Under the pieces are notes generated by a model that saw nothing but the letters and a program-made list of their open reading frames with translations, ran no database searches and had not been told where the DNA came from. The position numbers were made by a program, and so were the translations under genes. From JBKECO01 sp047974745 (GTDB taxonomy: Bacteria > Bacillota > Clostridia > Lachnospirales > Lachnospiraceae): DNA of 64,000 nucleotides. The DNA lies in the NCBI GenBank assembly GCA_047974745.1, contig JBKECO010000012.1, positions 1 through 64,000 of the forward strand, read 5' to 3'. Positions 8,322 through 16,711 of this stretch are shown here, in pieces (positions within the stretch are counted from its first letter, which is position 1; each line of letters opens with the position of its first letter).

Positions 8322-9158
8322 GTGAAAAAAGACGTAATGATTTTAACAGGTGCAGGTCAGATCGGTATGTCTATTGCAAGAAGAATGGGATTTGACAAAA
8401 AAATCATCATTGCAGACAAGAATAGTAAGAACGCAACGACTATTGCAGAAATTATGAAGAATGCCGGATTTGATGTGGAAGCAGTTGAAATGGATCTGTC
8501 CTCAAGAGAATCGATCCTGAATATGATCGCAAAAGCGCAAGAATATGGAGAAATTTCCATGCTGGTGAATGCGGCAGGATTATCGCCGAGCCAGGCTCCT
8601 ATTGAGGCAATCTTAAAGGTCGATCTCTATGGAACTGCAGTGCTGTTAGAAGAAGTGGGAAAGGTGATCAAAGAAGGTGGTACCGGGGTAACGATTTCCA
8701 GCCAGTCTGGTCATAGAATGCCTGCGTTAAGCATTGAAATGGACGAACAGCTTGCAATCACACCTACAGAAGAATTGCTTGAGCTTGAATTTTTACAACC
8801 TGGCAGTGGGATTAGAGACACTCTTCATGCTTATCAGATGGCAAAACGCTGTAATGTAAAAAGAGTAATGGCAGAGGCTGTGAAATGGGGTGTAAAAGGA
8901 GCAAGAATAAATTCGATCTCTCCCGGCATTGTTGTAACACCGCTTGCAATTGATGAATTCAACGGACCAAGAGGAGATTTTTATAAAAATATGTTTGCAA
9001 AATGTCCTGCTGGCCGACCCGGTACTGCAGATGAGATCGCAAATGTGGCTGAGCTTTTAATGAGCCCTCAGGGCGCATTTATTACCGGAGCTGATTTTTT
9101 GATCGATGGAGGTGCGACAGCGTCATATTTCTATGGTCCATTAAAGCCAGAACAGTAG
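8322..9158 (+). CDS. SDR-family oxidoreductase
   Basis: A 278-aa short-chain dehydrogenase with a variant nucleotide loop TGAGQIGMSIARR, a VNAAG motif, and catalytic serines in SSQSGH. It has YQMAK as the Tyr-x-x-x-Lys pair, and a standard TGADFLIDGG ending. A segment of about 35 residues between the catalytic Ser and Tyr is longer than usual, which may shape the substrate pocket. The start is GTG after GAGG. It is followed by a ferredoxin-tailed aldo/keto reductase 110 bp on, so an SDR-AKR pair occurs twice in this 5-kb stretch. Sugar, polyol or steroid substrates are all possible. Confidence 0.82.
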   Translation: MKKDVMILTGAGQIGMSIARRMGFDKKIIIADKNSKNATTIAEIMKNAGFDVEAVEMDLSSRESILNMIAKAQEYGEISMLVNAAGLSPSQAPIEAILKVDLYGTAVLLEEVGKVIKEGGTGVTISSQSGHRMPALSIEMDEQLAITPTEELLELEFLQPGSGIRDTLHAYQMAKRCNVKRVMAEAVKWGVKGARINSISPGIVVTPLAIDEFNGPRGDFYKNMFAKCPAGRPGTADEIANVAELLMSPQGAFITGADFLIDGGATASYFYGPLKPEQ

Positions 9159-9268
9159 TCTTTGACTATGGGCATAGAACGTAAAACAGAATGGAATGTA
9201 AAATAGACAGAATGTAACGTATTGGGAAAAAAGTATCAACCAATTTTGAATGATGAGAGAGGATAACT

Positions 9269-10384
9269 ATGGAAAATAGTAAGAAAAAATTTGGTTTTGG
9301 ATGTATGCGCCTTCCCATGAATGGCAAAGAAGCTGATTATACGCAAGTTTCGAAAATGGTCGACCTGTTCCTTGAAAACGGCTTTAACTATTTTGACACT
9401 GCGCACGGGTATTTAGGCGGAGCAAGTGAGATCGCACTGCGGGAATGTCTGACAAAACGATATCCGAGGGAAGCTTATATTTTAACGGATAAACTGACAA
9501 CATTCTTTTTTAATAAAAAAGAAGAAATCCGCCCATTATTTCAGAAACAGTTGGATACCTGTGGTGTAGAGTACTTTGATTTTTATCTGATGCATGCGCA
9601 AAGTAAAGAACATTTTGCAAAGTTCAAAAAATGCGAAGCCTATGAAGTCGCACTAGAATTGAAAGAAGAAGGGAAAATCAAACATTTTGGGATATCTTTT
9701 CATGATTCTACAGCTGTTTTAGAACAAATTCTCACAGAATATCCACAAATTGAGGTAGTACAGATTCAGCTTAATTATGTGGATTATGATGATCCTGCTG
9801 TTCAGGGAAGGGAATGCTATGAAGTCTGCTGTAAATTTGGTAAACCGGTTATTGTTATGGAGCCGACCAAGGGCGGAAATCTTGTAAATTTGCCTGATGA
9901 TGCCAAAGCAATATTGGATGAACTAGGCAGTGGAAGTATAGCTAGTTATGCGATTCGATATGCAGCTGGATTTGAAGGTGTCATGATGGTTCTCTCCGGG
10001 ATGAGTAACATGGAACAGATGGAAGACAATATTAGCTATATGAAGGATTTTAAGCCACTGAATGAGCAAGAAATGAAAGCAGTACAAACAGTGTGCGATC
10101 TTTTTAAAGCGAAGAACCTGATTCCGTGTACCGCCTGCAGATATTGTATTGAGGAAGGATGTCCTCAAAATATAGCAATTCCGGATCTGTTTGCATGCCT
10201 GAATGCAAAAAAAGCATTTCATAATTGGAATACAGATTATTACTATCATAATGTTTACACGATCCATAATGGCAAGGCCAGCGATTGTATCAAATGTGGT
10301 AAATGTGAGAAGGCATGCCCGCAGCATCTTGAAATACGGAATCTGATGGTGGATGTAGCGGAAGAATTTGAGCAAAGCTCGTAA
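9269..10384 (+). CDS. Aldo/keto reductase with C-terminal ferredoxin domain (second copy)
   Basis: This 371-aa paralogue of the upstream reductase keeps the same plan. It has an AKR barrel with FGCMRLP, the YFDTAHGYLGG active-site stretch, and VMEPTKGG. It ends with two cysteine clusters, CTACRYCIEEGCP and CIKCGKCEKACP. In the active-site stretch the usual catalytic Tyr position reads HGYLGG, so Tyr is retained one residue later than in the first copy. The start follows AGAGGA at 5-6 bp. It probably shares a transcript with the SDR upstream and ends at a strong terminator. The two copies differ enough that they are unlikely to be a recent duplication. Confidence 0.86.
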   Translation: MENSKKKFGFGCMRLPMNGKEADYTQVSKMVDLFLENGFNYFDTAHGYLGGASEIALRECLTKRYPREAYILTDKLTTFFFNKKEEIRPLFQKQLDTCGVEYFDFYLMHAQSKEHFAKFKKCEAYEVALELKEEGKIKHFGISFHDSTAVLEQILTEYPQIEVVQIQLNYVDYDDPAVQGRECYEVCCKFGKPVIVMEPTKGGNLVNLPDDAKAILDELGSGSIASYAIRYAAGFEGVMMVLSGMSNMEQMEDNISYMKDFKPLNEQEMKAVQTVCDLFKAKNLIPCTACRYCIEEGCPQNIAIPDLFACLNAKKAFHNWNTDYYYHNVYTIHNGKASDCIKCGKCEKACPQHLEIRNLMVDVAEEFEQSS

Positions 10385-10415
10385 AATTGGCTGCCGGTGA
10401 TCTCAGTTTTTTCAA

Positions 10416-10473
10416 AGACACCCTTCATTCGATAAAAACAATTACGAGAGACATCGAAGGGTGTCTCTTTTTA
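10416..10473 (+). terminator. Rho-independent terminator after the second aldo/keto reductase
   Basis: AGACACCCTTC (10416-10426) pairs perfectly with GAAGGGTGTCT (10456-10466) around a long loop with some internal pairing, and CTTTTTAT follows. Confidence 0.78.
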
Positions 10474-10539
10474 TATGGATAAGAATGAAATAACAAACGA
10501 AATATAAAATCAGCGAACATCTTGCGCAAAGCAAAGCGA

Positions 10540-10545
10540 TATAAT
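10540..10545 (+). promoter_or_regulatory. Possible -10 box for the rhamnosidase gene
   Basis: A TATAAT lies 55 bp before the rhamnosidase start without a recognisable -35 at 16-18 bp. That would suit an activator-dependent promoter, for example one served by the AraC-type regulator encoded just downstream. Confidence 0.3.
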
Positions 10546-10599
10546 CAGGATAAGTAACCTAACAATTTTGATCGTAAAGAGAAAGTGAGAAGCATAGTT

Positions 10600-13131
10600 A
10601 TGATAGCAGTAAATCTGAAAACAGAGCACAGATTCGATCCGATCGGACTCGATTGTGATAGGCCTTTTTTATCCTGGAATTGTGAAGGTGGTGTTACACA
10701 GACAGCCTATGAACTTGAGGCATGTTCAAACGGTGAAGTTTTATGGAGCAGTCAGAAGGTGCGTTCAAGTCAGATGTCTGCAAATTTAGATATGACCCTA
10801 AGCAGCAGACAGATCATTCATTGGAGAGTCCGTCTTTGGGATGAAAATCAGGAAGCTGGGGAATGGAGTGAGAAAGCAGTTTTTGAAATGGGACTATTAG
10901 ATCGAGAATTATTTTCTGCCCAGTGGATCAATCCGGAGCTGACCAGTGATCCCTCGATACATAAACCGGCAAGCTATTTAAAGAAATCCTTTTTTGCTCC
11001 AAAAGGTGAGCAGGCCAGATTATATATTTCCAGCCATGGACTGTATGAAGTATATTTGAACGACCATAGAGTAGGAGACAGTGTTCTTGCACCAGGATCG
11101 AATACTTATGATAAAAAGATCACCTATCAGACATATGATGTTTCATCTCTGATCAAAGATGGCAGTAATGAGGTCTTTGTCATTTTGGGCGATGGATGGT
11201 ACAGAAGCTGCTCCGGAGTAGATGGAGATAGAAATCTGTATGGCGAGGATATTGCATTATTTTTTCAAATGGAACTAGATGGAGCTGTGATCTGTGCTTC
11301 AGATGAATCCTGGCTGGCATCTCAGCAGGGTCCTATAAGAGAAAATGACATGCAGCAGGGCGAAGTATATGATGCCCGTTTAGAAGAAATAGGTGGCTGG
11401 CATGCCGTAAAAAGTGAGCCTTTTGCAATCGATCACCTGATGGCGAACGACACGGTTCCAATCATAGAAGCGGAACGTTTTAAAGGAACAATCATAATCA
11501 CACCAAATGGTGAGACTGTCATTGATTACGGTCAGAATCTTGCGGGTTATGTAGAGTTTACATTGCATGCGCATGATGGGGATACCATTATTCTGACACA
11601 TGGAGAGACACTGGATGAAAATGGAAATTTTACCACCGAGAATTTTCAGGATCGTGAACGACACAAGGAAGGTGGAACCGCTCAAAAAGTCAGCTATATC
11701 TGCAAGGAAGGCAGAAATCATTATAAGACGAAATTTTCCATCTGGGGATTTCGTTATGCCAGAGTGGAAACGAACATTGACCTGAGCCATGCTGAGTTCA
11801 CATCGATTGCAGTATATTCTCAAATGGAACAGACAGGCTGGTTCGAGTCCTCCAATAATGACATCAATCAGCTGGTCAGCAACAGCTTATGGAGCATGAA
11901 ATCTAATTTCTGCGATGTTCCAACGGATTGTCCAACAAGAGAACGAGCAGCATGGACAGGAGATATGGGAGTTTTTATTGATACTGGACTTTACTTTGCA
12001 GACTGTTATCCAGTGGTCAGAAAATGGCTGGCAGAATGCAGGCTGAATCAGTATGAAGATGGCAGGGTCGCAAATATCGCGCCAAAGAATAACATTCCGA
12101 CCAAATTCACAGAGATGCTTTCCGGTTCTGTTGGGTGGGGCGATGCAATCATCATAGTTCCATATACAATGTATCAGAAAAATGGTGATCTTCGCATACT
12201 GGAAGAAAATTATCAGATGATGAAAGCTTGGATCAGATTCCTGGAGATGCGTGCATCGCAAAAAGGGGAGCAGCCTGTTACGGAGAAAGAGAATCCCTAT
12301 GCAGCCTATACGATCGAAACCGGCGTCGACTATGGGGAATGGTGCGAACCTGATGTGAACAGCATGATGGCGATGGCGAGACCCCAGTATAAAATAACAA
12401 CAGCCTATTATGCATATTCCGGGAAATTGATGGCAAGGATCGCAGAATTACTTGGAAAAAAAGAAGATGCAGACCATTACAGGGAAATTGCAGAAAATGC
12501 TGCAAAGGCATTTTATGTCGTTGCCACAGAAGATGGAAGCATTACATCAGACCGGCAGGCAGAATATGTAAGAGCCATCTCTTTTGGACTTTTATCCGAT
12601 GAAGAATCAAAAGGGGCTGCGTCTGATTTAAATCGTATGATCATAGAAAATGAGTATCACCTGAATACTGGATTTTTATCAACGCCCTCACTTTGTAAAG
12701 TCCTGGCAGAACATGGATATACGGATACTGCATATAAACTTTTATTGCAGGATACAATGCCGAGCTGGCTCTATGCAGTAAAAAAAGGAGCAACAACGAT
12801 CTGGGAGAACTGGGATGGCATAAATGAAAAGGGTGAGGTAAAAGCATCCTTAAATCATTATTCCTATGGTGCTGTCTGCGGATGGCTGTTCGGTGGAGTC
12901 TGCGGAATCCAGGTGAATTATGGTGAAGTGACGATTGCACCGCAGCCGAATTCACAGATCTCATATGCCAGAGCTGTATATAAATCAGCTGTCGGAACCA
13001 TTACAAGCGGATGGAGCTTTCTTGGTGAAAAAATACAGTATGAAATTTCGATTCCCTCAAATGTAACTGCAAAGGTGATACTTCCTGATGGCAGAGAAGA
13101 ATATCTCAAGACAGGGATCCACCTTTTATAA
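10600..13131 (+). CDS. Alpha-L-rhamnosidase, GH78, cytoplasmic
   Basis: The 843-aa protein has the GH78 layout: N-terminal beta domains, an (alpha/alpha)6 barrel and a C-terminal beta domain. The conserved DCPTRERAAWTGD block (about residues 443-455) carries the family's acidic residues, with the general-acid Glu in RERAAW. TTIWENWDG (about 731) supplies the general base. It has no signal peptide, so it acts on imported rhamnosides. The N-terminal MIAVNLKTEHR aligns with family starts, favouring this ATG over a GTG five codons upstream. The AraC regulator downstream on the opposite strand is a likely activator. Released rhamnose could feed lactaldehyde and propanediol metabolism of the kind handled by pdu microcompartments. 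Confidence 0.9.
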   Translation: MIAVNLKTEHRFDPIGLDCDRPFLSWNCEGGVTQTAYELEACSNGEVLWSSQKVRSSQMSANLDMTLSSRQIIHWRVRLWDENQEAGEWSEKAVFEMGLLDRELFSAQWINPELTSDPSIHKPASYLKKSFFAPKGEQARLYISSHGLYEVYLNDHRVGDSVLAPGSNTYDKKITYQTYDVSSLIKDGSNEVFVILGDGWYRSCSGVDGDRNLYGEDIALFFQMELDGAVICASDESWLASQQGPIRENDMQQGEVYDARLEEIGGWHAVKSEPFAIDHLMANDTVPIIEAERFKGTIIITPNGETVIDYGQNLAGYVEFTLHAHDGDTIILTHGETLDENGNFTTENFQDRERHKEGGTAQKVSYICKEGRNHYKTKFSIWGFRYARVETNIDLSHAEFTSIAVYSQMEQTGWFESSNNDINQLVSNSLWSMKSNFCDVPTDCPTRERAAWTGDMGVFIDTGLYFADCYPVVRKWLAECRLNQYEDGRVANIAPKNNIPTKFTEMLSGSVGWGDAIIIVPYTMYQKNGDLRILEENYQMMKAWIRFLEMRASQKGEQPVTEKENPYAAYTIETGVDYGEWCEPDVNSMMAMARPQYKITTAYYAYSGKLMARIAELLGKKEDADHYREIAENAAKAFYVVATEDGSITSDRQAEYVRAISFGLLSDEESKGAASDLNRMIIENEYHLNTGFLSTPSLCKVLAEHGYTDTAYKLLLQDTMPSWLYAVKKGATTIWENWDGINEKGEVKASLNHYSYGAVCGWLFGGVCGIQVNYGEVTIAPQPNSQISYARAVYKSAVGTITSGWSFLGEKIQYEISIPSNVTAKVILPDGREEYLKTGIHLL

Positions 13132-13173
13132 CGGGATCAGTTAGGGAAACGATATATGAACCAAGGCACTGAG

Positions 13174-14073
13174 CTAGAGCTGGGTAAAGTCGTGTACCTT
13201 ATATTCTGATTTATATTCAGATGGAGTGCATCCTTTATTTTTCAGAAAGAGTTCAGCAAAGTAGCTGGGATTGGAAAAACCACATGCATAAGCAGCATCA
13301 GTAACATTGAAATCCGGATCACGTAACAGAATCATACTTTTTTCCAAACGATAGGAATTTAAAAACATATTTGGTGAATGATTCAGATAATGCTTAAAAA
13401 GCATACAGCATTTGCTTTTTCCAATATCTCCTGAGTCTGCTATATCAGAGAGTGAGATCCTGGATCCGTAATTATTATAAATAAAGGAAAGCATCCTTTT
13501 TAAGGTGGTCAAATTAGAATCATAAATCGAAATTGCAGGATCTAAAGCAGGTCTTAATAATAAAAAGAGAGATTCCCATAATTGATACAGGCAGCTCATT
13601 GCCTTTAATTCGATCGTGCTATCTCGTAAATGGTACAATTCATAGAGCTGACAAATAGAGGCAAGGATCTTGATTCCTGCTTCCTTGTCAGCTTTAATTT
13701 GCAGCTCCGAAAGACTGCTATCTAAAATCGGATCGACATACTGACTATGAATTGTCTGAGATGAGAATACGGTCCTGGGATCAAATACAATACAAATATA
13801 CTCGCAGTTCGTCTGATCGTCAGAATATCCATAATGCATCTGCCTGGAATTGACGAAAATAGCTTCCCCTTCCTCAAGTAAAAAAGTCTGACCGTTGATT
13901 TTGTACGAAATATGACCCTTTAAGGCTACCAGAAATTCAACGTCTTCATGCCAGTGGCAGAGTGCTTCTCTGTTTGGAAAGGAATCCAAATCACTTTTTC
14001 GGACATAGATCGGGATGGAGGGGTTATTATAATAGATCACTTCTGATGAATCTTTTAGTACATTTAAATTCAT
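13174..14073 (-). CDS. AraC-family transcriptional regulator with cupin sensor domain
   Basis: A 299-aa regulator. The N-terminal cupin-type sugar-binding domain has CHWHEDVEFLVALKG with the His-x-His pattern of the AraC_binding family. The C-terminal pair of helix-turn-helix motifs lies at about residues 190-290, with the FYNNYGSRISLSDIADSG-like first HTH and YACGFSNPSYFAELFLKNKG in the second. The start follows AAAGGGAGG at 9 bp. It is convergent with the rhamnosidase, with 42 bp between stops, and divergent from the MATE gene. Control of the rhamnosidase is the simplest guess. Confidence 0.86.
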   Translation of the reverse strand: MNLNVLKDSSEVIYYNNPSIPIYVRKSDLDSFPNREALCHWHEDVEFLVALKGHISYKINGQTFLLEEGEAIFVNSRQMHYGYSDDQTNCEYICIVFDPRTVFSSQTIHSQYVDPILDSSLSELQIKADKEAGIKILASICQLYELYHLRDSTIELKAMSCLYQLWESLFLLLRPALDPAISIYDSNLTTLKRMLSFIYNNYGSRISLSDIADSGDIGKSKCCMLFKHYLNHSPNMFLNSYRLEKSMILLRDPDFNVTDAAYACGFSNPSYFAELFLKNKGCTPSEYKSEYKVHDFTQL

Positions 14074-14244
14074 GTTTTTTGACCTCCCTTTCAGAATTAC
14101 ACGTGTGCACGATTGTTATAGAAAATATTACTATTTTGACTGCATGAAATAAAATTGTGCATTAAAATTATAGCACAGTGAAGATTGAACGAAAAGATTG
14201 AACGAAAAGAGAAAACAAAGTGATAGAACGAAAAGAGAGCAGAT

Positions 14245-15465
14245 ATGAAGGTGGAAAAGGAGTTTTATAAAAAATTATGGAGTCTGGTAATTCCAATCGC
14301 ATTTCAGAATTTTATGCTTGCACTAGTAAGTGCGTCAGATGCCATAATGCTTGGATTTCTAGACCAGAATGCACTTGCTGCAGTGTCTCTGGCAAGTCAG
14401 ATCCAGTTTGTTCACAGTCTTTTTCTAATGGCTTTTATAATAGGAACAACAATTTTGATAGCACAATACTGGGGGAATAAAGAGATAGGAGCAATTGAGA
14501 AGATATTTTCCTATGTGCTGACCGGCCTGTCTCAGCTCTATTTATGCATGTTGAAAAACACGGAAAGCGCCGGAAAAAGTACTTTGATCAGCTCTACTAC
14601 AGTGGTGATCAATATTATATTAAATGCAGTGCTCATTTTTGGTATACTCTGGCTTCCTGCACTCGGGATTCGCGGTGCAGCGATCGCAACTGTGATCGCA
14701 AGAATGATCGAGCTGATATGGAGCATCATCAGTTTAAACAAGAAGAATTTGATCAAGCTGAAAATACAATATATCAAGCAGCCTGAACGAATATTAAAAC
14801 GGGATTTCTGGAAATTTACTGCACCTATACTGGGAAATGAGATTGTCTGGGGCGGTGGTATTACGATGTTTTCAGTAATAATGGGACATTTAGGCAGCGA
14901 TGCAGTAGCAGCCAACGCAATCGCGAATATTGTTAAAAATCTGATCATTTGCGTCAGTCTTGGAATCGGAAGCGGCGGAAGCATTATCGTAGGCAATGAG
15001 CTGGGAAAAGGAATGCTTTTGAACGCACAGGAATATGGAAGAAAATTAGTCAGATTATCTGTGTTAAGTGGAGTTCTCTCCGGATTGTTTTTGATACTTT
15101 TACGACCAGGCATCCTTTACATGTCAAATTTGAATCAGGAAGCTTCAGAATTACTATCCATGATGCTGCTGATCTGCGCCTATTACCTGATTGGAAAATC
15201 AATAAACGCAACTGTGATTGGCGGAATATTTTGTGCAGGCGGGGACACCCGGTTTGGACTGCTCTGTGATACAATTACCTTATGGGCGATCATAATTCCG
15301 CTGGGCTTTCTGGGTGCATTCTATTTCAGACTGCCGGTCATACTTGTCTACTTTATTTTGAATATGGATGAAATGATAGAATTACCCTTTGTTTACAGGC
15401 ACTACAAACAATATAACTGGGTCAGGGATCTGACACGAAAAGATAACAAGATGGAGGTATGCTGA
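14245..15465 (+). CDS. MATE-family transporter with apparent in-frame loss of TM3
   Basis: This 406-aa membrane protein belongs to the MATE multidrug/Na+ antiporter family. It shows SASDAIMLGFLDQNALAAVSLA in TM1-2, GNELGKG in the second half, and about eleven hydrophobic segments. MATE proteins usually have about 450 aa and 12 helices. Around residue 90 the end of TM2 and its loop (EKIFSYVL) run straight into TGLSQLYLCML, which normally begins TM4. About 50 residues covering TM3 are missing with the frame kept. The result may be inactive. The start follows AGAGCAG weakly. Its stop overlaps the ribosome-site region of the acetyltransferase gene, so the two are coupled. Confidence 0.8.
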   Translation: MKVEKEFYKKLWSLVIPIAFQNFMLALVSASDAIMLGFLDQNALAAVSLASQIQFVHSLFLMAFIIGTTILIAQYWGNKEIGAIEKIFSYVLTGLSQLYLCMLKNTESAGKSTLISSTTVVINIILNAVLIFGILWLPALGIRGAAIATVIARMIELIWSIISLNKKNLIKLKIQYIKQPERILKRDFWKFTAPILGNEIVWGGGITMFSVIMGHLGSDAVAANAIANIVKNLIICVSLGIGSGGSIIVGNELGKGMLLNAQEYGRKLVRLSVLSGVLSGLFLILLRPGILYMSNLNQEASELLSMMLLICAYYLIGKSINATVIGGIFCAGGDTRFGLLCDTITLWAIIIPLGFLGAFYFRLPVILVYFILNMDEMIELPFVYRHYKQYNWVRDLTRKDNKMEVC

Positions 15466-15467
15466 TT

Positions 15468-16088
15468 ATGACGATGAGAGAAAGAATTGCAGCTGGTAAA
15501 TTATTTACGGATTATTGTGAAGGTCTGCCAGAAGACAGATTACAATGCAAACAGAATATGACAAAATTTAACGCAAGTGCTCCAGATGATATTGGATATC
15601 GTATGCAATGCATGAAGGAGTTGTTTGGAACAGAAGTCAAAGCCTGGATAGAACCACCATTTTACTGCTGCTATGGCTGCAATATAGAAATAGGAGATGG
15701 CAGTTATATAAATTTTAACTGCAATTTTGTGGATGATGGAAAGATAACAATAGGTAAAAAAGTAATGTTCGGACCGGCAGTTTCCATTGCAACGGTAGGG
15801 CATCCGATTAATCCGGACATGAGGGAATATATGTACACGGATCCAGTCACAATTGAAGATAACTGCTGGATCGGAGCTGGAGCAACTATTTGCCCAGGGG
15901 TAACCATTGGGGAAAACAGTGTGATCGGAGCTGGAAGCGTGGTGATTGGAAATATTCCTGCAAATTCTGTGGCAGTGGGTAATCCCTGCAGAGTCATTCG
16001 TGAAATCAATGAAAATGATTCGAAATATTATTATAAGAACAGAGTTATAGACGTGGAAGATTTAAAAGAAGAACGCAGATTGAGATAA
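15468..16088 (+). CDS. Maltose/galactoside O-acetyltransferase-like hexapeptide transferase
   Basis: The 206-aa protein belongs to the LacA/Maa/NodL group of left-handed beta-helix acetyltransferases. An N-terminal helical cap (MRERIAAGKLFTDYCEGLPE) is followed by hexapeptide repeats. FNCNFVDDGKITIGK, the catalytic His in VGHPINPD, and IGAGATICPGVTIGENSVIG are present. It uses acetyl-CoA to acetylate sugars. GGAGG 10 bp upstream supports the second or third ATG; the first ATG, 1 bp from that site, is too close. The upstream MATE gene ends inside the leader, suggesting co-export or detoxification of an acetylated sugar, though the transporter may be defective. Confidence 0.86.
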   Translation: MTMRERIAAGKLFTDYCEGLPEDRLQCKQNMTKFNASAPDDIGYRMQCMKELFGTEVKAWIEPPFYCCYGCNIEIGDGSYINFNCNFVDDGKITIGKKVMFGPAVSIATVGHPINPDMREYMYTDPVTIEDNCWIGAGATICPGVTIGENSVIGAGSVVIGNIPANSVAVGNPCRVIREINENDSKYYYKNRVIDVEDLKEERRLR

Positions 16089-16112
16089 ACAATATCCTTT
16101 TATTTTATGATA

Positions 16113-16246
16113 TGTGATAACTTCATTTTAATAAAGTTGAAACTCTTTTTCTATTGTCACGATCGAACGATAACCGCTGGAACAGATCGTGATTTTCGAT
16201 TATAATTGGGATAACGAAACTACTGTTAAATCATATCGTTATCACA
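16113..16246. repeat. Cluster of GATAAC/GTTATC motifs in an intergenic region
   Basis: TGTGATAAC (16113-16121) is exactly complementary to GTTATCACA (16238-16246). Two further GATAAC copies lie between, within CGATAACC and GGATAACG. The 210-bp gap contains no gene. The spacing and orientation suggest an operator cluster or a long-range hairpin, and the motif resembles one half of the LacI operator seen further on. Confidence 0.35.
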
Positions 16247-16298
16247 AATCGTTAAAAAATGAAATACTATACGAAGTGTGGACAAAAAGGAGAATACT

Positions 16299-16619
16299 AT
16301 GATCACAACAACGACACCATCCATAGAGGGTAAACGAATCATTGCATATCGAGGAATTGTATTTGGAGAAGTAGTATCTGGCGTCAATGTAGTAAAGGAT
16401 ATTACAGCGTCCTTCAGCAACTTTTTCGGTGGAAGATCAGGCACTTACGAGAATGAGCTGATCGAAGCAAGGGAGAATGCGATCAAGGAGATGGAGCAGA
16501 GGGCAGCCGTCCTTGGTGCAAATGCCGTAGTCGGCGTGGATGTTGACTACGAAGTACTTGGAGCCGATAATGGTATGCTTATGGTAACTGCAAGCGGTAC
16601 TGCTGTCGTCATAGAGTAA
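16299..16619 (+). CDS. YbjQ/UPF0145 family heavy-metal-binding domain protein
   Basis: This 106-aa protein matches the UPF0145 (YbjQ) fold throughout. It has GKRIIAYRGIVFGEVVSGVNV, FGGRSGTYENELIEARENA, and the ending GANAVVGVDVDYEVLG with a final beta strand. These small cytoplasmic proteins form pentameric rings; metal binding is proposed but not firmly shown. The ATG after AAAGGAG (6-bp spacing) was chosen over a GTG seven codons upstream. It appears monocistronic, with the LacI gene's own promoter starting 27 bp after its stop. Confidence 0.85.
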   Translation: MITTTTPSIEGKRIIAYRGIVFGEVVSGVNVVKDITASFSNFFGGRSGTYENELIEARENAIKEMEQRAAVLGANAVVGVDVDYEVLGADNGMLMVTASGTAVVIE

Positions 16620-16645
16620 AGTACGTATCTAACAGAGGAAAGAAG

Positions 16646-16675
16646 TTTACATTCTTATTTTCTCTGTGCTATAAT
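16646..16675 (+). promoter_or_regulatory. Sigma-A promoter of the LacI-type regulator gene
   Basis: TTTACA (16646-16651), 18-bp spacer and a perfect TATAAT (16670-16675). The operator palindrome begins on the last base of the -10 box. Confidence 0.75.
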
Positions 16676-16692
16676 GTGTTAACGTTAACACA
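16675..16692. promoter_or_regulatory. LacI-family operator 1 (perfect palindrome)
   Basis: TGTGTTAACGTTAACACA is an 18-bp perfect palindrome with the central CG typical of LacI/GalR operators. It covers the transcription start region of the regulator gene, so autorepression is expected. It also differs little from a CcpA cre box. Confidence 0.82.
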
Positions 16693-16711
16693 CTGAAAGG
16701 AGCTGAATTTC

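Noticed and set aside
9923..10375. 150-aa minus-strand frame within the second aldo/keto reductase
   Set aside because: Shadow frame of a gene with intact ferredoxin motifs, and no start site signals.
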